Below are positions 36,412 to 45,027 of a stretch of 64,000 nucleotides of DNA, piece after piece. The stretch is from Tepidimicrobium xylanilyticum (GTDB lineage: Bacteria > Bacillota > Clostridia > Tissierellales > Tepidimicrobiaceae): contig NZ_FNNG01000002.1 of assembly GCF_900106765.1 (NCBI RefSeq), positions 62,001 to 126,000 on the forward strand, read 5' to 3'. The notes beneath the pieces are model-generated. The model had not been told where the DNA came from, did no database searches, and worked only from the letters and a program-made list of their open reading frames with translations. Both the position numbers and the translations under genes were made by a program. Position 1 is the stretch's first letter, and the number at the start of each line of letters is the position of its first letter.

Positions 36412-37065
36412 TTAATCTACTATATTTAACAGTTCATCTTCCGGTATATTCACGTATTGATTAGGTACATCTCCAACTATAATGGTTTCTGCTATGGGTA
36501 TATTGGTAGTAATCCTTAAATTTTCTGATTCAAGAGGGACTATCATTCTAATATCTGTAACTACTATTATATAAATTCTATGCCTCGTCTGATTAATGCC
36601 TGTAGATTCAAATTCAGTTGCAAAATCTACCGAAACTGAACCTTGGGGAATTATCCTTATTTTAACGCTAGGCAGATTGATCAGTTGAGTGTCAAAGGCA
36701 TTACTTAGAGGCACTTTAATGGTGGATTCAGAAATGTTTTTTAGCTGTTTTTGTACTTCTAATGCCACTTCAGATGCAATGCTATTCATCAAAATTGTAT
36801 TAGCCTGCATTAAAGTTACTTTCCCCTCATTATCGTATTTAACAAATATTAAATCGCTATATTCTATATCCCTTCTAATTTTATTTTTAATAGTATCATT
36901 TATAGTCTCCGTGGTTACAGACCTAGCTTTTATCTCCGCTACAGCTTTTACAGTTGGAACGATTTTTTTATCGATAAATTTGTAGATGTATAGTATTATC
37001 AATAAAATGGTTATAATCCATAATATCAATCTTTTTCTTCTTATTTTGCTTATATAATATTTCAC
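36412..37065 (-). CDS. yunB: Sporulation protein YunB
   Basis: A 217-residue bitopic protein: basic N-terminus, membrane helix (about 13-30), then an extracytoplasmic domain with AEIKARSVTTETINDTI, VTLMQANTILMN, VPLSNAFDTQLI and the C-terminal IPIAETIIVGDVPNQYVNI. These are YunB family features. In B. subtilis yunB is sigma-E controlled and its loss impairs sporulation; the mechanism is not settled. The start is GTG behind AGGAGGG. It is divergent from the PBP1A gene. Confidence 0.92.
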   Translation of the reverse strand: MKYYISKIRRKRLILWIITILLIILYIYKFIDKKIVPTVKAVAEIKARSVTTETINDTIKNKIRRDIEYSDLIFVKYDNEGKVTLMQANTILMNSIASEVALEVQKQLKNISESTIKVPLSNAFDTQLINLPSVKIRIIPQGSVSVDFATEFESTGINQTRHRIYIIVVTDIRMIVPLESENLRITTNIPIAETIIVGDVPNQYVNIPEDELLNIVD

Positions 37066-37224
37066 AAAAATCCCTCCTAGTATATAATATATGTATGAAT
37101 AAAAACTTATAGATAAGAATTAAGAACTAAAGGAATTTATTATAATCCATTTTATTAACAATCCAAAATATGTATGGTATAATTGATTTGTTTACTACCT
37201 TGTTAAAAATAAGGAGGTCTTTAA

Positions 37225-40173
37225 ATGTCAGAAGATAACAAGAAAAAATCAAAGCCTAAATGGAAAAAAGTGCTGAAAATATTTTTTTTAGCTTTCTTCA
37301 TACTAGCAGTTATTGCATCAGGGGTAGTTGGAGGAATTGTTATTGGTATCATTAAGGATGCACCTGAAATAGACCCAACGAATATTAATTCTCTATTGAA
37401 CCAAACTTCATTTATTCTTGACCAAAATGGAAATGTATTGGAAAAGATTCAAATGGATACTGGAGAATATAGAACTATAGTAAGCATTAATCAAATGCCA
37501 AAACATTTGAAGGATGCTTTTATTTCCATTGAAGACGAACGTTTTGAAAAACATATTGGAGTAGACATAATTGGAATAGCAAAATCCGCCATAGACAATA
37601 TAAAAGCTGGTGAAATAGTAAGAGGTGGAAGTACCATAACTCAACAATTAGCTAGAAACCTATACCTTTCCCTTGAGCAAAAATGGAGTAGAAAAATACA
37701 AGAAGCTTATCTAGCTTTGCAGATGGAAAAGGTATTAACTAAAGACCAGATATTAGAAGGTTATTTAAATAGAATTTTTTTAGGACAAGGAGCCTACGGA
37801 GTTCAAGCAGCTGCACAAACTTATTTTTCTAAAGATGTAGAAGATTTAACTATCGCTGAATCAGCAGCTTTAGCTGGTATTGTAAAAAGCCCTACCCGAT
37901 ATGCACTATATAAAGCTATTAAACCAGAAGATTTTGACAGTGAAAAACATATTGAAGTAGGGGAACTAGATATACTAGGAGAAAAATATATTGCAGTTTT
38001 TAATGCAGAGGCAGTGAGAAGACAAAAAATAGTCCTTGCTAAAATGCTTGAACTTGGAAAAATTACACAAGAGGAATATGATGAAGCCTTAGCACAGGAT
38101 ATTAAAACCAGCCTAAAACCTGGAGAAAGAAAAGTACAAGGAATATCATCTTATTTTAACGATTTCATTAAGGTTCAGGTAATAGACGCTTTAATGGAAG
38201 AATTAGGATATACAAGAGAACAGGCAGAAAAAGAGCTGTATACTGGAGGATTAAAAATCTACTCGACAATGGATTTGGAATTGCAAAAGACTTTAGAGGA
38301 GATATATGATAATTTCACAGAGGTATTATTAGGTAAGCCGGATAAAATTAAAGCCCCTGCTCTTATCAGCTGGAGATTAAACAAAGCCCAAAATATAATA
38401 GACGAAAGAAACAGCATACTATATTATAAAAAAGAAAATCTATTAGATGATAATTATAATCTACTAATAGAAAAAGACAGTTATCAATTATCTAACCAAA
38501 ACTTAATCATTAAAAGTCCAAAATTAACCATATATTCTAATAATATCGATATTGCTGATTATTATACTATAGATGATAGGAAAAATTTAGTTACCCATAG
38601 GGTTGGAAACTTATCTCTACCTAGTGAAGAATTTTCCATAGGTGAAGATAAATCTATAATAATCTCAGCTAATTTTTTGAATAAAAATTCAGATTTCTAT
38701 TCTATCGATAAAGAAGGAAGGCTATTAATTAATCAGAAATATTTTTATGTGCAAAAAGAAGGAATAGTACAACCTCAATCAGCAACGGTAATAATGGACT
38801 ACAAAACGGGACAAATAAAGGCTTTAGTAGGTGGAAGGGACATAGAAGGTAATAGAATTTTAAACAGGGCTACTTCCTCAGCAAGGCAACCAGGTTCAAC
38901 TATTAAGCCTATTGCAGTATACTTACCTGCTTTAGATAATGGTTATACTGCTGCCACACCAATTGATGATATACCATTTTATGATGGAAATGGCAACCTA
39001 TGGCCTAACAATTGGTACTCAGGATATAGAGGAATTCATACTTTAAGAAAATCTGTTGAGCAATCTGTAAATGTTAACTCGGTAAAAACCCTCCAATCTA
39101 TTGGAATTGAAACTTCTATAGAATATTTGAGCAGAATGGGTATCATAAATAGAGATGATCCAACTAAGGATAATTTCATAACAAGAGCAGAAAACAATAT
39201 AAGCAATGATGAAAACCTGTCTGCATTGGGATTGGGAGGAATGACAAGAGGATTAAGCCCATTAGAAATGACTGCTGCCTATGGTTCTATTGCAAATGCA
39301 GGTACCTATATTAAGCCCACTTCATTTACTAAGATCTTAGATAAATATGATAACGTATTGCTCGACTATAGTCCAAAGGAAAATGTAGTCGTTTCTCCGC
39401 AGATAGCCTATATTATGACGGATATATTAAGAACCACCGTCTCCAATGGCATTGCAGGAAGGGCGCAGATACCTAATATTCCAACAGCAGGAAAAACAGG
39501 AACTACCCAAGATAAAGCCGATGCATGGTTTGTAGGATATACTCCCCATTATGTAATGGGTCTTTGGATTGGAAATGATTCTCCTCAGATAAAATTAAAC
39601 CAGGGTAGCGCTATGGCTGCTCAATTATGGAAAATTATTATGACCAAAATCCACGAAGGATTGGAATCTAAAAAATTTGAACAGCCTCCAAATATAGTTT
39701 CTGTAAATATCTGTACTCAATCAGGGAAATTGGCAACCGATTTATGTAGTAGAGATCCAAGAGGCAGCACCGTTAAAAGCGAAATATTTGTTCAAGGCAC
39801 TCAACCAACGGAATTTTGTGATGTCCACGTAGAGCTAGAAATAGACATTACTACCAACAAGATTGCTAACGAGTATTGTCCTGATGGTAGTGTGGAAAGA
39901 AGAGTATTCATAAAAAGAAATCCTCCATATAATCCTCAAAAACACAATGGAATAGTTCCTTCCGATTATCAGTATACTGCCCCAACTGAAGTTTGTGATA
40001 AACATAATCAGGACAGCTGGATACCCGATTGGTTGGAAAATTGGTTCAATAATGGCAATGATGAAGATTATGAGGATGGAGAATTTGAATATAATGACAA
40101 CCAAGATGAACCGGATGGTAGTAATAACAATAATAATGGGTTAAATATTGATAGTAACGAAGATGAAGAGTAG
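37225..40173 (+). CDS. pbpA: Class A penicillin-binding protein (PBP1A)
   Basis: A bifunctional peptidoglycan synthase. It has a basic cytoplasmic tail, membrane helix (about 15-40), GT51 transglycosylase domain with catalytic E103 in SIEDERFEKH and GGSTITQQLARN, then a transpeptidase domain with SxxK at S558-K561 and KTGT at 757-760. The region between (about 330-540) is an extended linker/OB-like insert. A cysteine-containing segment and a very acidic Asn/Asp-rich tail (about 935-982) end the protein. At 982 aa it is long for the family because of this tail. RBS AAGGAGG. Confidence 0.95.
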   Translation: MSEDNKKKSKPKWKKVLKIFFLAFFILAVIASGVVGGIVIGIIKDAPEIDPTNINSLLNQTSFILDQNGNVLEKIQMDTGEYRTIVSINQMPKHLKDAFISIEDERFEKHIGVDIIGIAKSAIDNIKAGEIVRGGSTITQQLARNLYLSLEQKWSRKIQEAYLALQMEKVLTKDQILEGYLNRIFLGQGAYGVQAAAQTYFSKDVEDLTIAESAALAGIVKSPTRYALYKAIKPEDFDSEKHIEVGELDILGEKYIAVFNAEAVRRQKIVLAKMLELGKITQEEYDEALAQDIKTSLKPGERKVQGISSYFNDFIKVQVIDALMEELGYTREQAEKELYTGGLKIYSTMDLELQKTLEEIYDNFTEVLLGKPDKIKAPALISWRLNKAQNIIDERNSILYYKKENLLDDNYNLLIEKDSYQLSNQNLIIKSPKLTIYSNNIDIADYYTIDDRKNLVTHRVGNLSLPSEEFSIGEDKSIIISANFLNKNSDFYSIDKEGRLLINQKYFYVQKEGIVQPQSATVIMDYKTGQIKALVGGRDIEGNRILNRATSSARQPGSTIKPIAVYLPALDNGYTAATPIDDIPFYDGNGNLWPNNWYSGYRGIHTLRKSVEQSVNVNSVKTLQSIGIETSIEYLSRMGIINRDDPTKDNFITRAENNISNDENLSALGLGGMTRGLSPLEMTAAYGSIANAGTYIKPTSFTKILDKYDNVLLDYSPKENVVVSPQIAYIMTDILRTTVSNGIAGRAQIPNIPTAGKTGTTQDKADAWFVGYTPHYVMGLWIGNDSPQIKLNQGSAMAAQLWKIIMTKIHEGLESKKFEQPPNIVSVNICTQSGKLATDLCSRDPRGSTVKSEIFVQGTQPTEFCDVHVELEIDITTNKIANEYCPDGSVERRVFIKRNPPYNPQKHNGIVPSDYQYTAPTEVCDKHNQDSWIPDWLENWFNNGNDEDYEDGEFEYNDNQDEPDGSNNNNNGLNIDSNEDEE

Positions 40174-40197
40174 AAGGGGTCAATTATGACTCCTTCT
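40172..40197 (+). terminator. Terminator after the PBP1A gene
   Basis: An 11-bp stem with one G-T wobble (AGAAGGGGTCA / TGACTCCTTCT) and ATTA loop, then AATTTTTAGTTTT on the plus strand. It begins at the stop codon and lies between convergent genes. Confidence 0.8.
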
Positions 40198-40552
40198 AAT
40201 TTTTAGTTTTAGGGTTAAATACTATAGCCATAATATATCCAAATATTATAGATGCTGCTATTCCCCCCGCAGTAGCTTCTAATCCTCCTGTAAAAGCACC
40301 AATGATTCCTTTAGATTTTACTCCCTCAATTGCTCCCTTGCTTAAAGAATATCCAAATCCTGATATGGGAACAGTAGCACCTGCTTCTCCAAATTTCACC
40401 AGTGGTTCATATAACCCTATAGCACCTAAGACAACTCCTGCAACCAAAAATGTAACCAAAATGTGAGCAGGCGTTAATTTAGTAGTATTAATTAGTATTT
40501 GGCCTATAACGCATATTAATCCTCCTACTACAAATGCCTTCAAATATTCCAT
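40196..40552 (-). CDS. spoVAE: SpoVAE, dipicolinate channel component
   Basis: A 118-residue membrane protein with four helices (FVVGGLICVIGQILI, ILVTFLVAGVVLGAIGLYEPL, GAFTGGLEATAGGIAASIIFGYI), matching SpoVAE (SpoVAEb). It is part of the SpoVA complex that moves Ca-dipicolinate into the forespore and out during germination. The ATG at 40552 has GAGGGTG upstream; the longer ORF starts at a GTG within that RBS. It is last in the spoVA operon and paralogous to SpoVAC. Confidence 0.92.
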   Translation of the reverse strand: MEYLKAFVVGGLICVIGQILINTTKLTPAHILVTFLVAGVVLGAIGLYEPLVKFGEAGATVPISGFGYSLSKGAIEGVKSKGIIGAFTGGLEATAGGIAASIIFGYIMAIVFNPKTKN

Positions 40553-40566
40553 CTCTTTCACCCTCT

Positions 40567-41586
40567 CTATTTCAATAGATTATCTATCGTCACTGCATGG
40601 GCAATACCAGGAATAGATTCGCCTTGTAAAGTTGATATTGGTGAATGTAAAGCTCCAGTAGCAACTAATAACACCCTGTTTAAATTTCCCTTTATAATCT
40701 CTTTATATATATAACCATTAAAAACTACTGCTGCACAAGCACAACCACTTCCACCAGCATGAGTATCCTGTTCTACTCCATCAAATATTTTTATCCCACA
40801 ATCAGAATAGTTTTTTGAAAGGTCGTACCCTTCTTTCTTCATCAAATCCAACAATATTTCTTTTCCAACGGAAGCCAAATCTCCAGTAATAATTAAATCG
40901 TAATCGTCAGGGTTATAACCCGTATCTTTAAAATGTTGAGTAATGGTATCAACAGCTGCTGGTGCCATGGCACTTCCCATATTATTTGCATCTGCTATAC
41001 CATAATCTTTAATCTTTCCCGTGGTAATATAGGTGATATAGGGACCATTACCATTAGCAGACAACACCGTAGCCCCTGCACCTGTCACCGTCCACTGTGA
41101 AGTTAAAGGCCTTTGTGACCCATACTCCAATGGAAACCTATATTGTCGCTCTGCTGAGCTAAAATGGCTGGAAGTAGCACAAACCACATTATTAGCAAAT
41201 CCTCCATCTACGATCATTGCTCCTAAACTCAAAGATTCTGTCATTGTAGAACAAGCACCATATAAACCAAAATAAGGGATTGCCAACTGTCTAGCAGCAT
41301 AGGAAGAAGATATTATCTGATTTAACAAATCTCCTGCAAAAAGGTATTCAATATCTTCAGGGGAGAGATTTGCATTAGCAATGGCCAACTTTATAGCCTC
41401 CTCTTGAATCCTAGCTTCAGCCTTTTCAAAAGATTCCTGCCCCCACATATCGTCCTCTAAAATAATATCGAAGTATTCTTTCAAAGGTCCTTCCCCTTCC
41501 TTAGGACCAACTATAGCTGCAGTACCAATTATAGATGGAGGATTGGCAAGCTTTACCGTTTGTTTACCAATTCTTTTAATTCCCAT
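40567..41586 (-). CDS. spoVAD: SpoVAD, dipicolinate-binding SpoVA protein
   Basis: A 339-residue thiolase-fold soluble protein of the SpoVA complex; SpoVAD binds dipicolinic acid directly in B. subtilis. Conserved segments include FAGDLLNQIISSSYAARQL, YGACSTMTESLSLGA, ATSSHFSSAERQYRFPLEYG, and the C-terminal GVEQDTHAGGSGCACAA. The active-site cysteine of thiolases is retained in the ACSTM motif, though no acyl transfer is known. The ATG at 41586 has GGAAGGTG upstream. It starts 4 nt after the spoVAC stop. Confidence 0.95.
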   Translation of the reverse strand: MGIKRIGKQTVKLANPPSIIGTAAIVGPKEGEGPLKEYFDIILEDDMWGQESFEKAEARIQEEAIKLAIANANLSPEDIEYLFAGDLLNQIISSSYAARQLAIPYFGLYGACSTMTESLSLGAMIVDGGFANNVVCATSSHFSSAERQYRFPLEYGSQRPLTSQWTVTGAGATVLSANGNGPYITYITTGKIKDYGIADANNMGSAMAPAAVDTITQHFKDTGYNPDDYDLIITGDLASVGKEILLDLMKKEGYDLSKNYSDCGIKIFDGVEQDTHAGGSGCACAAVVFNGYIYKEIIKGNLNRVLLVATGALHSPISTLQGESIPGIAHAVTIDNLLK

Positions 41587-41590
41587 AATA

Positions 41591-42040
41591 TCACCTTCCA
41601 TTAAAAAGTAGTAAGTAGAGAATTCCTACTATAATTGAACTGCTTATACCATATACCAAAACTGGACCTGCTATGCTAAACATTCTAGCTGCAACGCCAA
41701 AAATGAAACCTTCCCTTTTAAACTCCATAGCTGGAGAAACGATGGAATTAGCAAAGCCTGTTATTGGTATAGCAGCTCCTGCTCCTCCTACTTTTCCTAT
41801 CTTATCGTATATTCCTAATCCAGTTAGCAAGGAACCTAAAAAGATCAATAATATTGATGTGGCAGTGGCTACAACCTTTTCATCTAACCCATATCCCAAT
41901 AGAAAATTTCTAATTATTTGGCCTAACGTACATATAAGCCCTCCCACTACAAAAGCAAATATCATATTTTTAAAATAAGTAGGTTTAGGTTGTTTTCGTT
42001 CCACATATTTCTGATATTCCTTATTAGTCATCTTATCCAT
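41591..42040 (-). CDS. spoVAC: SpoVAC, mechanosensitive SpoVA channel protein
   Basis: A 149-residue membrane protein with about four helices after a charged N-terminus (NKEYQKYVERKQPKP). FAFVVGGLICTLGQIIRNF, GAGAAIPITGFANSIVSPAMEFKREGFIFGVAARMF match SpoVAC, which behaves as a mechanosensitive channel in B. subtilis. The ATG at 42040 with AGGAG 8 nt upstream is preferred to a GTG three codons earlier that overlaps the RBS. It is in the order spoVAA-AB-AC-AD-AE; no spoVAF is present. Confidence 0.95.
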   Translation of the reverse strand: MDKMTNKEYQKYVERKQPKPTYFKNMIFAFVVGGLICTLGQIIRNFLLGYGLDEKVVATATSILLIFLGSLLTGLGIYDKIGKVGGAGAAIPITGFANSIVSPAMEFKREGFIFGVAARMFSIAGPVLVYGISSSIIVGILYLLLFNGR

Positions 42041-42051
42041 ATTACTCACTC

Positions 42052-42453
42052 CTAATTCTTAATAAAAATCAGCCAGTAAAACAAAGATCCAAAAACCTTC
42101 CCTAAAATTAATGCCCATATTATAAATTTTAATTGATGTTTAACTTTAAACTTTTTTGCAAATACTGGTGTTACATTTAATACTTCAGCCAAAGCAGATG
42201 CAAATAAACCATAGAAAAAACCAATTAGTATCCCAACAAGTACAGTCAAATATTTGCTGATGCTTAATTTAAAATAATAGAAATATATTAAACTGGCCAA
42301 TGCACCTCCTAGTGCAGCAACGAATTCATATTTTTTAATCTTTTCTTTTGTTCCAGTTATCTGAATCAACCTTGGTATAATCTGTAATAGGGTAAAAAAA
42401 GCAGCAGCTGCACTGCCGATTGTAACTCCCGTAGAAAAACTGATAAATGAAAT
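42052..42453 (-). CDS. spoVAB: SpoVAB, with probable non-canonical start codon
   Basis: A membrane protein of the SpoVA complex. The frame continues upstream of the first TTG (42369) and encodes SFISFSTGVTIGSAAAAFFT followed by LLQIIPRL, which aligns with the SpoVAB N-terminus, so the gene must start further up. The next in-frame stop lies just before it, and no ATG, GTG or TTG occurs in between. GGGAAAGGA ends 6 nt before an ATT at 42453, so I place the start there (133 aa); ATA at 42456 or 42459 is an alternative. C-terminal ALAEVLNVTPVFAKKF and ALILGKVFGSLFYWL are conserved. A sequencing error is possible. Confidence 0.75.
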   Translation of the reverse strand: MSFISFSTGVTIGSAAAAFFTLLQIIPRLIQITGTKEKIKKYEFVAALGGALASLIYFYYFKLSISKYLTVLVGILIGFFYGLFASALAEVLNVTPVFAKKFKVKHQLKFIIWALILGKVFGSLFYWLIFIKN

Positions 42454-42487
42454 TATTATTCCTTTCCCATCTGATACACCACCTAAA

Positions 42488-43114
42488 CTAATGGTTTTTC
42501 TTTAAATCATCAAGTATATAATCTTCCAAATCCTTATCATAAAGATATAATTCCAATTCCAATGGACCTGGTTCCTGCTTTCTTCTTTTACTTAAACTTG
42601 AAACTCTACTGAAAAAAGCAAACATACCTAACCCAATACCAAAAGATAGAGGAATTGTCATAATCAATGGGTTTTCCTTTTTCACTCCAGTAATGAAATA
42701 ATATATTTTTTCAACTGAGCTCTTCATATTTACATCTTCATAAAAATTTATTAAAGCAGCGCCAGCTCCAAAGAAAAGAACCAACATTATAAAAGCAGTT
42801 TTTAAAAAAACATAAATTCCATTACTATCCTCTTTGTCCTTAATTTCTAGAAGTACGTCTGGACCTCCTAATATGGTAACATCTATATTATCTATTGACT
42901 CTAATATCTTGGTTATTATTTTATTGCTTGAAATATAATCATACATTTCTTCATCCTTGCCATCATAAACTCTGATCTTTTCAACCCTTTTTTTAATCCT
43001 TTCATCATTGCAGTATACCTTACCAATATCTTCGACATATACATGGGTATTTAAGTCTGTAGTATACTTTCTATCGAGATTGATATATACCTGTTCATTA
43101 CTGATAACTATCAC
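42488..43114 (-). CDS. spoVAA: SpoVAA, SpoVA complex protein
   Basis: A protein of up to 208 residues with an N-terminal soluble domain (about 1-95, VTILGGPDVLLEI near its end), two membrane helices (about 100-122 and 150-170) and a cytoplasmic tail with KQEPGPLELELYLYD, which matches SpoVAA. The start is unclear: GTG at 43114 lies inside AGAGGTG, which looks like the RBS itself, and no ATG/GTG/TTG follows at proper spacing, so a rare codon (ATC at about 43105) is possible. It overlaps the 58-aa membrane protein gene by a few codons. Confidence 0.88.
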   Translation of the reverse strand: MIVISNEQVYINLDRKYTTDLNTHVYVEDIGKVYCNDERIKKRVEKIRVYDGKDEEMYDYISSNKIITKILESIDNIDVTILGGPDVLLEIKDKEDSNGIYVFLKTAFIMLVLFFGAGAALINFYEDVNMKSSVEKIYYFITGVKKENPLIMTIPLSFGIGLGMFAFFSRVSSLSKRRKQEPGPLELELYLYDKDLEDYILDDLKKNH

Positions 43115-43274
43115 CTCTCATTAAAAGATTAATTACCAACTTAGCCCTTTTAGGGACTTCTCTATTAGTTCTCAACTCTCCATACCATATTAGATACACA
43201 GTGGTAAATAGTACTATTAAAAAAACTATTAATAATTTTTTCTTATTTTTATGTACTTTTACTTTATTTTCCAT
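43098..43274 (-). CDS. Small basic single-helix membrane protein, 58 aa, leads the spoVA operon
   Basis: A very basic N-terminus (MENKVKVHKNKKKL), one membrane helix (about residues 15-33, ending YLIWYGE) and a positively charged tail (RTNREVPKRAKLVINLLMRG). GAGGTG lies 6 nt before the ATG at 43274. The gene overlaps the start of spoVAA and follows the sigF terminator, so it should be expressed with spoVA in the forespore. I do not recognise the family. A role in the SpoVA complex or spore membrane is inference from position only. Confidence 0.65.
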   Translation of the reverse strand: MENKVKVHKNKKKLLIVFLIVLFTTVYLIWYGELRTNREVPKRAKLVINLLMRGDSYQ

Positions 43275-43333
43275 ATTCATCACCTCATCCTATGATTATT
43301 ATTCTCTTATATCCATTTTTAATTCAAAAAAAT

Positions 43334-43356
43334 AAGGCATAATTATTTCATGCCTT
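43334..43356 (-). terminator. Terminator after sigF
   Basis: AAGGCAT / ATGCCTT stem with a 9-nt loop, overlapping the sigF stop; seven T follow on the minus strand. It separates spoIIA from the spoVA genes, which are normally transcribed later by sigma-G. Confidence 0.75.
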
Positions 43357-44106
43357 AATTAACATTTTTTTTAATTCATCAATTATTCTCTTTTCTATCC
43401 TAGACACTTGTACCTGTGAAATTCCCAATATTTTTGCAACTTGAACTTGGGTCTTATCTTTGAAATACCTGAGAATGATCACTTGTCTATCCCTTTCTTT
43501 CAACTGAGATAGCATTTCCTTTAAAATTATTTTTTCTATAATTTCCTTTTCTCTAGTTTCATCTACATCGATTTTATCTATCAAATAAAGAGGATTTCCT
43601 TCATTTTGGTGAATTACATCATATAAATAATCTGGATTATAGGAAGATTCTAATGCCATTACGATTTCTTCCTTGTCTATATCCAATTCATCAGATATCT
43701 CCTGTATTGTAGCTTCTCTTCCTAGTTTTTTTAGTAGCCTTTCTTGAGCATATTTTACCTTATTTGCAGTTTGTTTTAAGGATCTGCTAACCTTAATAAT
43801 TCCATCATCCCTTAAAAATCTCTTTATCTCCCCCGCTATCATAGGAACAGCATAGGTTGAAAATTTAACGTCGTAAGATATATCAAATTTATCAATGGCT
43901 TTTAGTAAACCTATGCTTCCAATTTGAAATAGATCTTCCATATCGTAACCTCTATTGCTAAACCCTCTCAGAACACTTTTTATAAGCCCCATATTATGCT
44001 TTACTAATTTTTCTTTTGCCTCCATATCGCCTTCTTGGGCTCTTTTAATCAGCTCAAGAGTCTCTTCATGGCTTAGCAGTATATTATCTCTATTCCCTTT
44101 ATCCAT
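43348..44106 (-). CDS. sigF: Forespore sigma factor SigF
   Basis: The first compartment-specific sigma factor, active in the forespore. Region 2 (HNMGLIKSVLRGFSNRGYDMEDLFQIGSIGLLKAIDKFD, KFSTYAVPMIAGEIKRFLRDDG), region 3 and the region 4 helix-turn-helix (TQVQVAKILGISQVQVSRIEKR) are complete. It is held by the anti-sigma factor SpoIIAB encoded immediately upstream. Length 252 aa. It is the third gene of the spoIIAA-spoIIAB-sigF operon, 5 nt from spoIIAB. Confidence 0.97.
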   Translation of the reverse strand: MDKGNRDNILLSHEETLELIKRAQEGDMEAKEKLVKHNMGLIKSVLRGFSNRGYDMEDLFQIGSIGLLKAIDKFDISYDVKFSTYAVPMIAGEIKRFLRDDGIIKVSRSLKQTANKVKYAQERLLKKLGREATIQEISDELDIDKEEIVMALESSYNPDYLYDVIHQNEGNPLYLIDKIDVDETREKEIIEKIILKEMLSQLKERDRQVIILRYFKDKTQVQVAKILGISQVQVSRIEKRIIDELKKMLIKA

Positions 44107-44111
44107 AATAT

Positions 44112-44552
44112 CTACTCCCTATCTGAGAGACTTTTAAATATCTTGGTCATTATTACTTTAGTACCTTCTCCAACTTTACTTTCCACTGCTAATTTATCCA
44201 TAAAGGTCTCCATTACCGTAAATCCCATGCCAGACCTTTCTAAATCTGGTTTAGAGGTATAGAAGGGTTCCATAGCCTTGTCCACATCTTCAATTCCTTT
44301 CCCCTTATCCTCAATTATTATTTCAATCTGATTATTTTCTAATGTAGCTTCAACTGTTACCATTCCTTCGCCATATTCATAGCCATGGATAATTGCATTA
44401 GTTACTGCTTCTGAAACAGCAGTCTTTATATCTGACAGTTCCTCAATAGTTGGATCAAGTTGAGAGGCAAAAGCAGCCACAACTACCCGAGCAAAAGACT
44501 CATTGCTAGATTTGCTTATAAACTCCAATTTCATATAGTTTCTTTCTAACAT
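44112..44552 (-). CDS. spoIIAB: Anti-sigma-F factor and kinase SpoIIAB
   Basis: A GHKL-type serine kinase that holds SigF and phosphorylates SpoIIAA. N box [22 protein letters not shown], and ATP-lid motifs [11 protein letters not shown] and [15 protein letters not shown] are present. The ATG at 44552 has AGGAGG upstream and gives a short leader before [21 protein letters not shown]; an internal ATG at 44534 is less well placed. Length 146 aa. It lies 11 nt after spoIIAA. Confidence 0.96.
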   Translation of the reverse strand: MLERNYMKLEFISKSSNESFARVVVAAFASQLDPTIEELSDIKTAVSEAVTNAIIHGYEYGEGMVTVEATLENNQIEIIIEDKGKGIEDVDKAMEPFYTSKPDLERSGMGFTVMETFMDKLAVESKVGEGTKVIMTKIFKSLSDRE

Positions 44553-44563
44553 TTTTCATCCTC

Positions 44564-44896
44564 CTAATCTCTTATAGCTTCATCCCTAGATGAATAGATT
44601 TTTATTATCTTAGGTAATCCAGACATGTTCAACATTCTATTTATATAGGGATTAGTACTTATAATGGAAATACTACCATTTCTTTCCTTGCAATTCTTAT
44701 ACCTCCCCATAATAAGTCCAATGCCTGAGCTGTCCATAAATTTTAAATCACTTAAGTCTAAAACTATATTTCTTAAATTCTTATTCAAATATTTTTGATC
44801 AACTTTTTTTCTTATTTCTTCCGATGTATGATGGTCCAATTCCCCTTTTAAAGTAACGATTAAATGTTCATTTAATATTTCCAATGAAAGATTCAA
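44564..44896 (-). CDS. spoIIAA: Anti-anti-sigma factor SpoIIAA
   Basis: A 110-residue STAS-domain protein. Unphosphorylated it displaces SigF from SpoIIAB; SpoIIAB phosphorylates it on the first serine of FMDSSGIGLIMGRYK (S56 here) and SpoIIE reverses this. GELDHHTSEEIRKKV is the usual first signature. The start is a TTG behind GGAGGAGG. It is the first gene of the operon and has a sigma-H-like promoter upstream. Confidence 0.96.
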   Translation of the reverse strand: MNLSLEILNEHLIVTLKGELDHHTSEEIRKKVDQKYLNKNLRNIVLDLSDLKFMDSSGIGLIMGRYKNCKERNGSISIISTNPYINRMLNMSGLPKIIKIYSSRDEAIRD

Positions 44897-44930
44897 TTCT
44901 TCTCCTCCTCCTATTAATTACTCAGTATAC

Positions 44931-44959
44931 CCTATTCTATCAAGAGGCATATTTCTCCT
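44931..44959 (-). promoter_or_regulatory. Predicted sigma-H promoter of spoIIA
   Basis: On the minus strand CAGGAGAAAT (-35, around 44953-44960) and ATAGAATAG (-10, around 44931-44940) match the sigma-H pattern RnAGGAwWW-N11-12-RnnGAAT. The spoIIA operon is sigma-H dependent in Bacillus. Not tested here. Confidence 0.55.
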
Positions 44960-44987
44960 GCATAAAAAAAGCACTAATTTTGTTGAA

Positions 44988-45019
44988 AAAAGGGCCTTAA
45001 AATAATTTAAGGCCCTTTT
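44988..45019 (-). terminator. Terminator after folD
   Basis: A perfect 14-bp stem (AAAAGGGCCTTAAA / TTTAAGGCCCTTTT) with ATAA loop and further T on the minus strand, 8 nt after folD. Confidence 0.9.
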
Positions 45020-45027
45020 CAAAAGTA

